Source of the DNA: Kudoa neothunni
Taxonomy: Eukaryota; Cnidaria
Assembly: GCA_964304625.1 (NCBI GenBank)
Contig: OZ199839.1
Coordinates: forward strand, 2,604,001 to 2,668,000
Direction: 5' to 3'
DNA length: 64,000 nt
The notes beneath the pieces are model-generated. The model saw only the letters and a list, made by a program, of their open reading frames with translations. It was not told the origin of the DNA and searched no databases. This document shows positions 1 through 9,500 of the stretch, piece by piece. The stretch's first letter is position 1; the number at the start of each line of letters is the position of its first letter. The position numbers and the translations under genes were made by a program.

Positions 1-2140
1 TTCAGTCGTTTATTAAACATGATTACCTTGTAGTATCTGTCACACTCTCACCTTCTATAGAATGATTGCATTTCAAATAAACAATTAAAAATACCTTTTC
101 TCACAATATATATTGTCTCTCCATGCATGTATTTTTCAGGTTTCACAATTAATTTGTATGATTTTTCGGATGAGACACCAGTATATGTGATTGAGTCGCA
201 TTTTGTTTCGCAAACTGCACTGGCCGTAGATGTCGCAGGGCACGGATTCCCCACTATTTTAGGTGTTGTAGCATCTGTAATATCAATCAATGTATTAGAG
301 CATTTTATTTCTGCCATATTTCTTGATGGATTCATAGCTCCGACAAACTTTATGGTCCCGCCATTAAACGAATGTGTTATGGTTAATGTTGCACCATCTA
401 ATGAAAAGGTTAAATTGAAAAATAAAACGAGAATTACCTGTTATCAATTCTTCAACTATTTTATCACTTTTTGTGCTATCAAATTTTATCATCACGGAGT
501 ATTGTGTCCCGCGCCCCAATCTTTCGAGTTCAACTTGTTCAGAACACATTACTCTGCAAGGGAACCTTCCATTGCAATGTACATCAGTGTAAAAACTTTG
601 CCATTCAGTCTTTATCTTAATTAAACAAGAAATTTTATCATTGTTCTCGGCCATTGGCTGCAATCGCATTCTTGTATCCATAATGTTTATTTTATTACTT
701 TCAAGTTGGATTGCATCTCCGCCTAAGTGCTAATTTTAAATTTTCACTAAAATTTATTGACTTGTTTTTAAGTAATATTCAAACGTTGTAGTTTCTGTTT
801 CACCATTTTTTGCTTCAATCATTATTACATAAGTTGTTCCAGCACTTAAGTTTGTAACACTTTTACTGTCACAAGTGGTTGTGCACGTTTCTTGTGAGCA
901 TTGTGGTGTTTTTCTTGTGGCTGTTGGATCAAGGGCCTTTCTTACATAAACTGTACAACTAATAGCGCCATCTGTACCAGACGATAATTTCATATGTGTT
1001 AAATCTAAAGTAAAACCAGTGTCTGAAAGTGCGGTTGGGACTATTCCATTGTTTGCAACTATAACAAAGTTAATCATCCTTCCTTTAAATTTTTATACTT
1101 GTGTAGGTTTTAATTGGATCTACTTCCTTGGTCACTTCACGGATAAAAACAGATCCTAATTGGAAGTTTGCATCAGCTATCATTACCACCTCAGTACATG
1201 GATTAATACATGACGTTACACTTGATCCACATTTTTTCACATATTCATTATTTCCTGCACTTTGTTTTTGTATCCTAAATTCGCAGAGCTTATCAGGTTT
1301 TTGATTCAGGATTGCAATTTTATATTTATCATCTGATTCTTTTGCCATTGTGAAGAAAAATTCAGAAAATTCAGAGGCCTTTTTTGTGAATTCATTATTT
1401 ACATAATAAACAAAAATGGGGAAGTAATCGCCGCATTCTATAGTATAATCGTAACGATAGGTTATTAAACTTGCTTTCAAAGTAGCTTGACCCGCTGATT
1501 CACAATTATCACTTTCTCCTGATTTCGCAATCTCAATACCATCTGTGTTTAGTTTGCATTCAGATATTGGGCATAACATTTTGTAATTAAACTTGACTTT
1601 TTCATTTTCTTTTTGTACAGTTATATCTGGATTCAGAACATAGCCTAAGTATAGTTAAGATCATCGAAAATCTAAATTATGTTCTATATTTAGATTACTT
1701 TTTGGTATCACAAAAACCTTTTTAAAATTAGGATTAGATTCAGCCTTTTCTTTTGTATCAGCAAATTTAATTAAAACAAAGGTTGCAGAAAAAGAAGCAA
1801 TTTTGATCTCCAGGTTTTCTGTCGTACATGGCACAACGCATATACCGATTTTTTCAGTGTTTAAACAAGGAAAATCTTCGTAAGCAATTTTTTTTTCATT
1901 GTTGATTTTAGAAAGTTGTATGTGACATATAAAATTGGCATCAAAATTTTTTAGCGATATTTTAATTTTATTTCTATTATTTGACTCTTCGGTGATTCCA
2001 TACTCAAGGAAATTTGATTTTATCGTTGGTGAAACATTTAACGAATCTAAACATATCCATGTGTATATATGTAATATAAATTAATCAAACTAACAAAGTA
2101 TGAAGGTTGAAAAAGTCACAACTGACAGAAGAAGTCGCAT
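1..2140 (-). CDS. C1: partial gene of a tandem family of predicted type I membrane proteins with 4-Cys domains
   Basis: Unrecognised family; no function is assigned. Exons are assigned from GT-AG sites and comparison with paralogs C2-C5. The signal-peptide exon is about 2095-2140 (starts MRLLLSVVTF), followed by a 48-nt intron. The ectodomain exons are about 1699-2046, 1099-1644, one ending near 1058, one across about 437-700, and 95-397. Each carries the four-cysteine signature ending in CxxxC (CVVPC, CINPC, CTTTC, CRVMC, CETKC in order). The 28-nt linker mini-exon is at 27-54. The other linker mini-exons and the transmembrane exon should lie to the left of base 1, so the gene is cut by the window edge, not broken. 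The exons at 95-700 and the intron between them are almost identical to C2, while the N-terminal exons have diverged. Confidence 0.8.
27..54 (-). other. C1 linker mini-exon a (28 nt)
   Basis: Spliced between the last ectodomain exon (donor at 94) and downstream exons outside the window. Entered in phase 1 it encodes EGESVTDTT and leaves in phase 2. The 28 bases match those in C2, C4 and C5, and a GTAATC donor follows in gene sense. Confidence 0.6.
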
Positions 2141-2173
2141 TATGATTGAAACCAACTTAATACGATATTTATT

Positions 2174-2226
2174 ATTCACGAATACCACTCGATTCAATTG
2201 GTAATGAATTTTCGGACAAGTCGTTA
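2174..2226 (-). promoter_or_regulatory. Conserved upstream block of C1
   Basis: About 50 bp lying 34-86 bp upstream of the C1 start codon. The same block recurs at a similar distance before C2-C5 (core words TTCACGAATA, ATTCAAT and CAATGAATTTTC on the plus strand). It is probably a shared core promoter or 5' leader. No experimental evidence is available. Confidence 0.45.
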
Positions 2227-2260
2227 AAATGACGAGAGTATATGAAAATAAAAATTTAAA

Positions 2261-2299
<39 letters not shown>

Positions 2300-3583
2300 T
2301 GACATCATTAGAAATATATTTTCAAATGTTTTAAATTATATCGATATTTTGATAAAATTTAACTTGTTAGGCACAACTTTAGTATTAAAAATATTTATTT
2401 CTGTAAATAAATAAAAATTAAATTTAACCCTTAGGGGGCGGAAAGGGTATTTTAGTAACTCCAATTATTTTATTTTTCGAAATTTCTATTTTACGTTTTC
2501 ATTTTCTCCATAATTTTTCATGGAATTTTTTTAATATTAACTAATCTTTAAATCAAACTAACAAAAAATTATTTTCTTAGGGATATAAAATAATAGACTA
2601 CTTTTTCAAACCCGAACCAATAGTATTTAGTGTTTAAAGGCCATTGATTCTGATATATATATATATATATTATATATTTCATTTTAACCAAAAAATAATT
2701 CCTAAATGAATAAAAGTAATGAGAATATTACTAAGTTTGGATTTTATTCTCTACCGGAAGAATACGAAAAGCTTGGAGATTATTCTAAGATTATTATAAG
2801 GCACGAGCGTCCATCATAATGTATTAATTTTGAATGTATTGATCGATTATTATTTAATTTCGTTCCTAATTGGTTTTTATTTTTACTATAGAATTAAAAT
2901 TATAACAGAAAAGGTAGTTATTTGAAGGAAGGAAATATTCCCGCGATTTATTACCACGATCGCAAAATGAGATTAACGAAAATTTTTGGATATCTTTGTT
3001 GTGGCGGGTTTGTCGGTTGTTCCTTTCAGATGACAAATTCACTTGAATATCAACCTTGAGCTTTCCAATATTTACTTAATTGCTTTATACAAACATAGCC
3101 CATATTTTTGAGAAATTTCTTTCATTTTTTTCCTGTCTGTTAAATACTTTTACATACGGCGTTTACTTTTATTTTAAATTAAGTAATAACCACATAAAAC
3201 AAGAGTTTTATCCCTGCGAGCGAATTAAGTTGAAAAACCCCTGGGATAATTAGGTTCCCCCTTCGACACCCGCGTAAGTTACTCGAGTTCCGGCTTCCGA
3301 ATGTTAAAAGAAATGTCGTGATAAAATAGAGATTCCATCATAAACCGTATTTCAATCTAAAAACCAGCGTATTTTTTGTTTGTAATTTAGAACATTAATG
3401 AAATTAATGTATGTTCTTGTATTAAAATTGAAATTATTATTATTATAGTATTTAGATAATGGCTAAATTACAATAATGTAACATAAATGCAACTAGTTAA
3501 AAGACATTTTTAAATAAATCTTACCACATAATTCTCAGTTATTTTTTTGGTTTCATCAATTTTAATTATATTAACGTAATATA
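2227..3583. other. Intergenic stretch with (TA)n microsatellites
   Basis: No convincing gene. It contains a (TA)n run at about 2265-2294 and a shorter one near 2657-2674, plus a comparatively GC-rich patch at about 3210-3300 that I could not assign. Confidence 0.6.
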
Positions 3584-4860
3584 GAGTTTTTTGAGCATTA
3601 ACGACATTTACCTATTTTTAGCTTATAAATGGGTAAAAAAAATTTTTTTCGAATAGTACAATTAAAAAAAGCAATATTGTAAATTAATGTAATATTTATA
3701 GCAATGTATCTTAGCATCTACATGTAGTACCCAGAACAATCAGCTGAGGTAATAGTATGGAAACCGTCATCAATTAATTTTAATAGATCTGGTTCATTTT
3801 TGGCTTCATCCCTGACAACACTATTGTTCTATTTGCTAGACACATTTTCAATAGGGTTGAGAAATGGGTAATACGGAGTTAGATACGTCAAGGATAATTG
3901 TAATGTTTCTATGACTTCTTCAAGTCTTTGATAATGGTGTACCCCTGCATTATCTAAAATAAAGCAAGGATCTTCTACCCCATTCGTTTGACATAAACTT
4001 GAAAGCTCTGTAAGAAAAGCTTAAAAGACCTCCCTATTGACTTGCTGACGATTAATTTTATAAAAAATTACCCTGTCCTTATTCATGGATGCTATTACTG
4101 ATATATTTCTTGTTCTAACACAGGGATCAGGAATATATGCAGATGTGCCTGCGAGGGAACGACCAAACCTTGTCCTACTTGAGACACTGAATCCAACTTC
4201 GTCAATAAAGACAAAGTTTTTCCCATCAGTCTCAAGTAGTTTTGAATTAAACTTTCGGGCATAAGCAAGACATTGTCCCAAGGTGCTATCACAATTTCTC
4301 CTTCGCGGAACAATTGTTGCTGTTTTTAGCGAGTAATGGGATTCGCCTAAGTATCTATTAAAAATACTCAAGTTAACATTCTCGCCGCATTCGTCTATCA
4401 GTTTTTTCCGCAATGCTTTCAAGATAATCGTGGCTTCTTCATCTACCCAACTTCATACCATTGACTTTTCATTGCTATTAAGTTTTGTGGAATAATCTCC
4501 ACCTCGTTTCTTAGATTCAACTTTCCCGTCAATTAGATTTAAATAAACAATTGTGGCGACCATGGTTCTTTTAAGTTCTACATTCTCAGCAATAAAAGAG
4601 TCACTGTATCCTTTTTTTGCTTTGCTTAATTATCATTCGCCTTGTATCGTTTGGTACTGATTGCCTTTTATTTTGTCTAGTAGGAGGTATTATTTGAGAA
4701 TTGTTTGTGTTAATTTGAAGTTTAATCAGTTACATATTCTCAAATAATGTTAATTATTTAACCATTCGGCATATATTTAATAACGTCAAGATCGCCAGGA
4801 TATATCAGTAACTCAAGTGTCGTTAAGGTTTGATACAGTGTCGTTAAAGCTCTAAAACCC
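3584..4860. mobile_element. Tc1/mariner-type DNA transposon, about 1.28 kb
   Basis: Imperfect terminal inverted repeats read TATAGAGTTTTTTGAGC at the left and, on the reverse strand, TATAGGGTTTTAGAGC at the right. Both run into TTAACGACA and both abut TA (3582-3583 and 4861-4862), the target duplication expected of this superfamily. The length is typical of mariner elements. A second TGTCGTTAAGG copy near 4818 sits just inside the right end. A minus-strand transposase relic fills the interior. Confidence 0.75.
3830..4690 (-). pseudogene. IS630/Tc1/mariner transposase relic
   Basis: The reading frame shows an N-terminal helix-turn-helix region, then the DDE_3 catalytic core. The first Asp is in FIDEVGF (near 4195-4215), the second in FILDNAGVHH (near 3950), and the final Glu in PFLNPIE (near 3855). 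All three catalytic acids are present. At least two in-frame stops interrupt it: one between the HTH part and the core, and one TAA at 4021-4023 between the first and second Asp. The element therefore looks recently dead rather than ancient. The longest open piece is 4021-4422. Confidence 0.8.
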
Positions 4861-4862
4861 TA

Positions 4863-5480
4863 TATATTGGTAAATTCATACGTTATTTTCTTCGATATTA
4901 GTTACAATGGCTGATTTTGTTATCAAAAATATGCTTCACACAAGTTTAACTAATATTGACCATGTAAATTTATTACATTTACTAATTAATTATTAATTTA
5001 CATCTGAAATATAAAGAATAAATTCTTATATATCATTTTGTTCAATTATTGTTCACGCTTCCGAACTATTATATTTATAAACAAATTTAACTCTAGTTAA
5101 ATAAGGATAATACGGAAATAGTTTCTATATTATGGAATTTTTGGAATAGATAATATTGGGAAAATTTAATAATGAATAAATTAAGTTTAAATATTAATAT
5201 GTTTTTGTTACGTACAATTCTTGTCAAACTCTATAGAATTAAGTAATAATTACTAATTGAATTATCCCAAGTGGATATGATTTTCTTTTTGTAATATATT
5301 ATTTCTATGAAAACGTATACATCAGTTGGAAGTCAATTTTTATGTTTTATTTCTCATTAGGTTGAATTTATAAGAAACAAAATTTAATTAAAATATATTA
5401 ATTAACATTTTACGTTTTTATAATAATTAGATAATAACAGATATATTCTGTGATAATTGATACAAAAAATTAATAATATA
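4863..5480. other. AT-rich intergenic stretch
   Basis: No gene, RNA or repeat structure seen. Confidence 0.5.
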
Positions 5481-5732
5481 CAGTTGGTGACGGGTTGTGG
5501 GCACTAAAATGGGAATTGGGTTCGAGGTGCCCACGACCCGTCAAATGCCCTCGAGCCGTAAATTTGGACTAATTCATATATACAGCGAAATAAAACAAAA
5601 ATTAAGTTTATAATAATTTATTATAATTGTTATTCTTTTATTCGATTCATTATAATTAGTAACAGTATTGTTTAAGTCATTAAATCATAACAGGTACCCA
5701 CGAGTGGTAGTGCGCACGAGCCGTCACCTACT
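5481..5732. mobile_element. 252-bp MITE with pogo-like ends
   Basis: The left end AGTTGGTGACGGGTTGTGGG and the right end (reverse strand) AGTAGGTGACGGCTCGTGCG form inverted repeats continuing to GCACTA, flanked by TA on both sides. The GGTGACGG core matches the ends of the Tigger-like element at 9301-12510, so it is probably a non-autonomous relative. Two further copies of the GCCC(T/A)CGA(G/C)CCGT motif lie inside. No coding capacity. Confidence 0.6.
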
Positions 5733-5910
5733 TATACATATATTAGAATATATTTTATGGTAGAATTAAGTAACAACAAAAATAATACAAAATTTAAATA
5801 ACCTATAAAAACCAAGAATAAAACTTAGCTTATTGATAAACCGTATATAAATACGTTGATAATAATTCTATCAATATATTTAAAAAAAATTCTGACGTAT
5901 AAAAAATTTA

Positions 5911-8542
5911 TTATCTGATTCCCTTGCTTGAAGCCACCTTCTTGCGGTAAATAACCAAATAATAAAATAATCCTGCAGCTACACATAGTATTACTCCAAC
6001 GACAGATCCCCTATTAAAATTGTTAACATCTTTATTCAGAACAATTTTACGATATAATCCCGGCCACCTTCATACTAAATCTATGTTAGTTCATTACAAA
6101 AATTATCTTTTTACTGGTTAGAATCAGTTTTTGCAATTACATCTGGTGCTAAATATACCATTTTTCAATTATACTTTATATATTCATGTATTTACTAAAA
6201 AGTATATAATTATAAAATTAAGAAGTCCAAATATTTATGAGAAATGAATTATGTAATTTTATTTCATTATTAGTATATGAATAAATAGCTTACCCTTTGG
6301 TTGTGGCACGCGTGACTTTTGTGGTCGGTGGAGCTAATTTTCAATTTAAAACAAAATAAAGAAATAATCTAATTGATAATTACTAAATATTTATATAATA
6401 ATTCAGTCGTTTATTAAACATGATTACCTTGTAGTATCTGTCACACTCTCACCTTCTATAGAATGATTGCATCTCAAATAAACAATTAAAAATACCTTTT
6501 CTCACAATATATATTGTTTCTCCATGCATGTATTTTTCAGGTTTCACTATTAATTTGTATGATTTTTCAGATGAAACACCAGTATATGTGATTGAGTCGC
6601 ATTTTGTATCGCAAACTGCACCGGCCGTAGATGTCGCAGGGCACGGATTCCCCACTATTTTAGGTGTTGTAGCATCTGTAATATCAATCAATGTATTAGA
6701 GCATTTTATTTCTGCCATATTTCTTGATGGATTCATAGCTCCGACAAACTTTATGGTCCCGCCATTAAACGAATGTGTTATGGTTAATGTCGCACCATCT
6801 AATGAAAAGGTTAAATTGAAAAATAAAACGAGAATTACCTGTTATCAATTCTTCAACTATTTTATCACTTTTTGTGCTATCAAATTTTATCATCACGGAG
6901 TATTGTGTCCCGCGCTCCAATCTTTCGAGTTCAACTTGTTCAGAACACATTACTCTGCAAGGGAACCTTCCATTGCAATGTACATCAGTGTAGAAATTTG
7001 TCCATTCATTCTTTATTTTAATTAAACAAGCAATTTTATCATTGTTCTCGGCCATTGGCTGTAATCGTACTCTTGTATCCATAATGTTTATTTTATTACT
7101 TTCAAGTTGTACCGTATCTCCATCTGTATATTTATTTAATAAATTCACAAAATTTATTTACTTGTCCTTAAATAATATTCAAATGTTGTCACTTCTGAAT
7201 TATCCTTTTTTGCATCAACAATTATGATATAAGTTGTTCCGGCAATTAAGTTGGAAATGCTTTTAGTGTCACAATTGGTGGTGTGTACTGCATCTGAATA
7301 TTGCGGTTCTTGTTTTTTTGTAATTGTTGGATCAAGAGCCTTTCTCATGCTAACAGTACAACTGTTAGCATCACTTGTACCAGTTGATGACTTCATATTT
7401 GAAAAATCTAGTGTAAATCCGGTGTTTGTAGTATCTTTCGGAGTAATATCATTATTTGCCACTATAAGTAAGTTAATCGTCTTTCATTTAACTTTTTATA
7501 CTTGTGTGTGTTTTAACTTGATCTTCTTTCATTGTCACTTCACGAATATAAACAGATTTCAGTTGAAAATTTTCGTCGGCTTTCATTACAACCATGGTAC
7601 ATGGATGAATACATATATCCGAGTTTATTCCACAATTTTTCACGTATTCTTTTTCTCGTGCAGTTTGATTTTTTATTCTGAATTCGCAAAGTTTATCAGG
7701 TTTTGGATTTAGAATTGTAATTTTATATTTTTCATCTCCTGATTCTTTAGTCACTTTGAAGAAAAATTGGGAATATTCAGAGGCCTTTTTTGTATATTTA
7801 TTGTTTATATAATAAACAAAATTAGGGAAATAATCGCCACATTCTAATGTATAATCGTATCGATAGGTTATTAAACTTGCCTTCAAACTAGCTTGATTTT
7901 CTGTCTTACAAGTATCACTTGTCTCTGATTTCACAACATCAAAACCACCTGAGGTCAGTTTGCATTCTGTTATTGGACATATCATTCTATAAGTAAACTT
8001 GATATTTTCCGCTTCCGTTGTTACAGAAATTCCTGGATTCAAAACATAGCCTAAAAAAATTAAGAATACCCAACAAATCAATTGTATTCTCTAGAAGGAT
8101 TACTTTTTGGTATCAAAAAAACCTTCCTAAAGGTGGGATTAGATTCGGCGTTTTCGTTTGTATCAGCAACTTTGATTAAAATAAATATTGCTGAAAAAGA
8201 TGCCACCTTCACCTCCAGATTTTCTTTATCACATGACACAACGCATTTACCACTTATTCCAGTGTTATCACAAGACAAATCTTCGTAAATCAATTGGTTT
8301 TCGCTGACTTTTAAAATTTGAATGTGACAGCGTTTAGTGGCATCAAAACTCTTTAGCGATATTTTAATTTTATTTCTATTATTCGTCACTTCGGTGAGTC
8401 CAAATTCAACGTAATTTGATTTTGTCGTAGGGTCAGCATTTAACGAACCTATAATATATCCAGGCGTGTATAATAATATAAACAAATACAACTTACAAAA
8501 TATGAATGCGGAAAAAGTCACAACGGACATAAACAGTCCCAT
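5911..8542 (-). CDS. C2: complete gene of the 4-Cys type I membrane protein family
   Basis: Best-resolved member. Exons by GT-AG sites and frame: 8497-8542 (signal peptide MGLFMSVVTFSAFIF), 8104-8448, 7502-8050, 7162-7461, 6839-7123, 6496-6798, then one of three linker mini-exons (6428-6455, 6294-6333 or 6115-6148), a 24-nt exon 6051-6074 and the terminal exon 5911-6010. Main-body introns are 38-53 nt. Using any one mini-exon gives an uninterrupted protein of 659, 663 or 661 residues. The ectodomain holds five 4-Cys domains, the last three ending in strands like fibronectin III (for example AGTTYIIIVDA). The C-terminus is one helix (GVILCVAAGLFYYLVIY) then RKK and a short tail. Domain 3 of the series, exon 7162-7461, has lost the first Cys of CxxxC. 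Type I cell-surface location is inferred; no function is known. Confidence 0.85.
6051..6455 (-). other. C2 cluster of three mutually exclusive linker mini-exons plus a 24-nt exon
   Basis: Gene-sense order: exon a 6428-6455 (28 nt), exon b 6294-6333 (40 nt, encodes a Thr-rich APPTTKVTRATTKG), exon c 6115-6148 (34 nt, APDVIAKTDSNQ), exon d 6051-6074 (24 nt, MKVAGIIS). Exons a, b and c each have length 1 modulo 3, entering in phase 1 and leaving in phase 2; exon d enters and leaves in phase 2. One of a/b/c plus d keeps the frame into the transmembrane exon; two or three of them do not. Comparison with C3/C4 shows mostly third-position changes in b, c and d in exactly these frames. All carry GT donors and AG acceptors. 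RNA evidence is absent. Confidence 0.65.
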
Positions 8543-8577
8543 TATAAATGAAAGAGATTTAATCCGTTATTTGACCA

Positions 8578-8628
8578 TTCACGGATACAATTCGATTCAA
8601 TCGACAATGAATTTTCCGACAAGTCTTA
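8578..8628 (-). promoter_or_regulatory. Conserved upstream block of C2
   Basis: Same block as before C1 and C3-C5, 36-86 bp upstream of the start codon at 8542. Confidence 0.45.
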
Positions 8629-9300
8629 AAAATATTTCAAATTTATAACAAGAATAACAACTAAATAATTTTATATAAGTAAGTGATTGTTGAATCCATC
8701 CGAAAGAAATTATATAAATTATAAAATTTTCGGGATATTTGAGAAAATTTATAATATTAGAATAATTATTTTTCCACAGCATAGTTGTTTTTATGCAGAG
8801 AAATAATAGTAAAGATAAATTTATTATCACGTTAACCAAAAGATTCTTCTTCATAAAATTGAGTTTAACCTTCCAAGCGCCTGAAAATCGACTTTACATA
8901 TTCCTTCGTTTGGGGTCCGATGGACACCACATGTTTTTAAATTACCCTCCGATGATTTTGGGGCAGAATCTACCACAATGCGATTTTAAAATTCATATAT
9001 CTCATTATGTTGGAAATGTTGGCGTTTAAGGTTCTATGCATTCCTGTAACATACATTTTTTTAAAATATTTCATATTAAAATATTTATTGCATGTTTATC
9101 TACTAAAGTACTTTGGGGTAGAAAATTCCCCACCCATTTTTTACGTTTAAATTTAAACAAAATTGAAAAACTCATTTAATTTATATATATAATGGTTTTA
9201 TAAGCACAATTGAAATAAATATACATATCTCAAACTAGGTAATTGTGGTTTAATCTGCATTATTGATAATTCATTAAAACCTGTGTGTCGTAATTTTATA
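8629..9300. other. Intergenic stretch between C2 and the Tigger-like element
   Basis: Short open frames only, none protein-like. No repeat ends were recognised. Confidence 0.5.
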
Positions 9301-9500
9301 GAGCGGGTGACGGCTAATTCGCACTTTTTTCATTTTCGACAATATTAATAAACCTTGAGGTTTTTATCGCCATATATATGAGTATAATAATTAATTATGA
9401 TATTATACAATTTTAAAATGTTTCATCTTATTAAATATAAGAAAATTTTACGAGTTACACCCATTGATGGATAATTCGCACTAATTTCAGTGGAGCAGGA

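Noticed and set aside
127-624. 165-residue plus-strand open frame, repeated at 6528-7025 and in part at 27407-27904
   Set aside because: It lies antisense to well-supported ectodomain exons of C1, C2 and C4, crosses their introns, and owes its length to their base composition.
7251-7712. 153-residue plus-strand open frame
   Set aside because: Antisense shadow of C2 exons 4 and 3, with no counterpart of similar length in C3 or C4.
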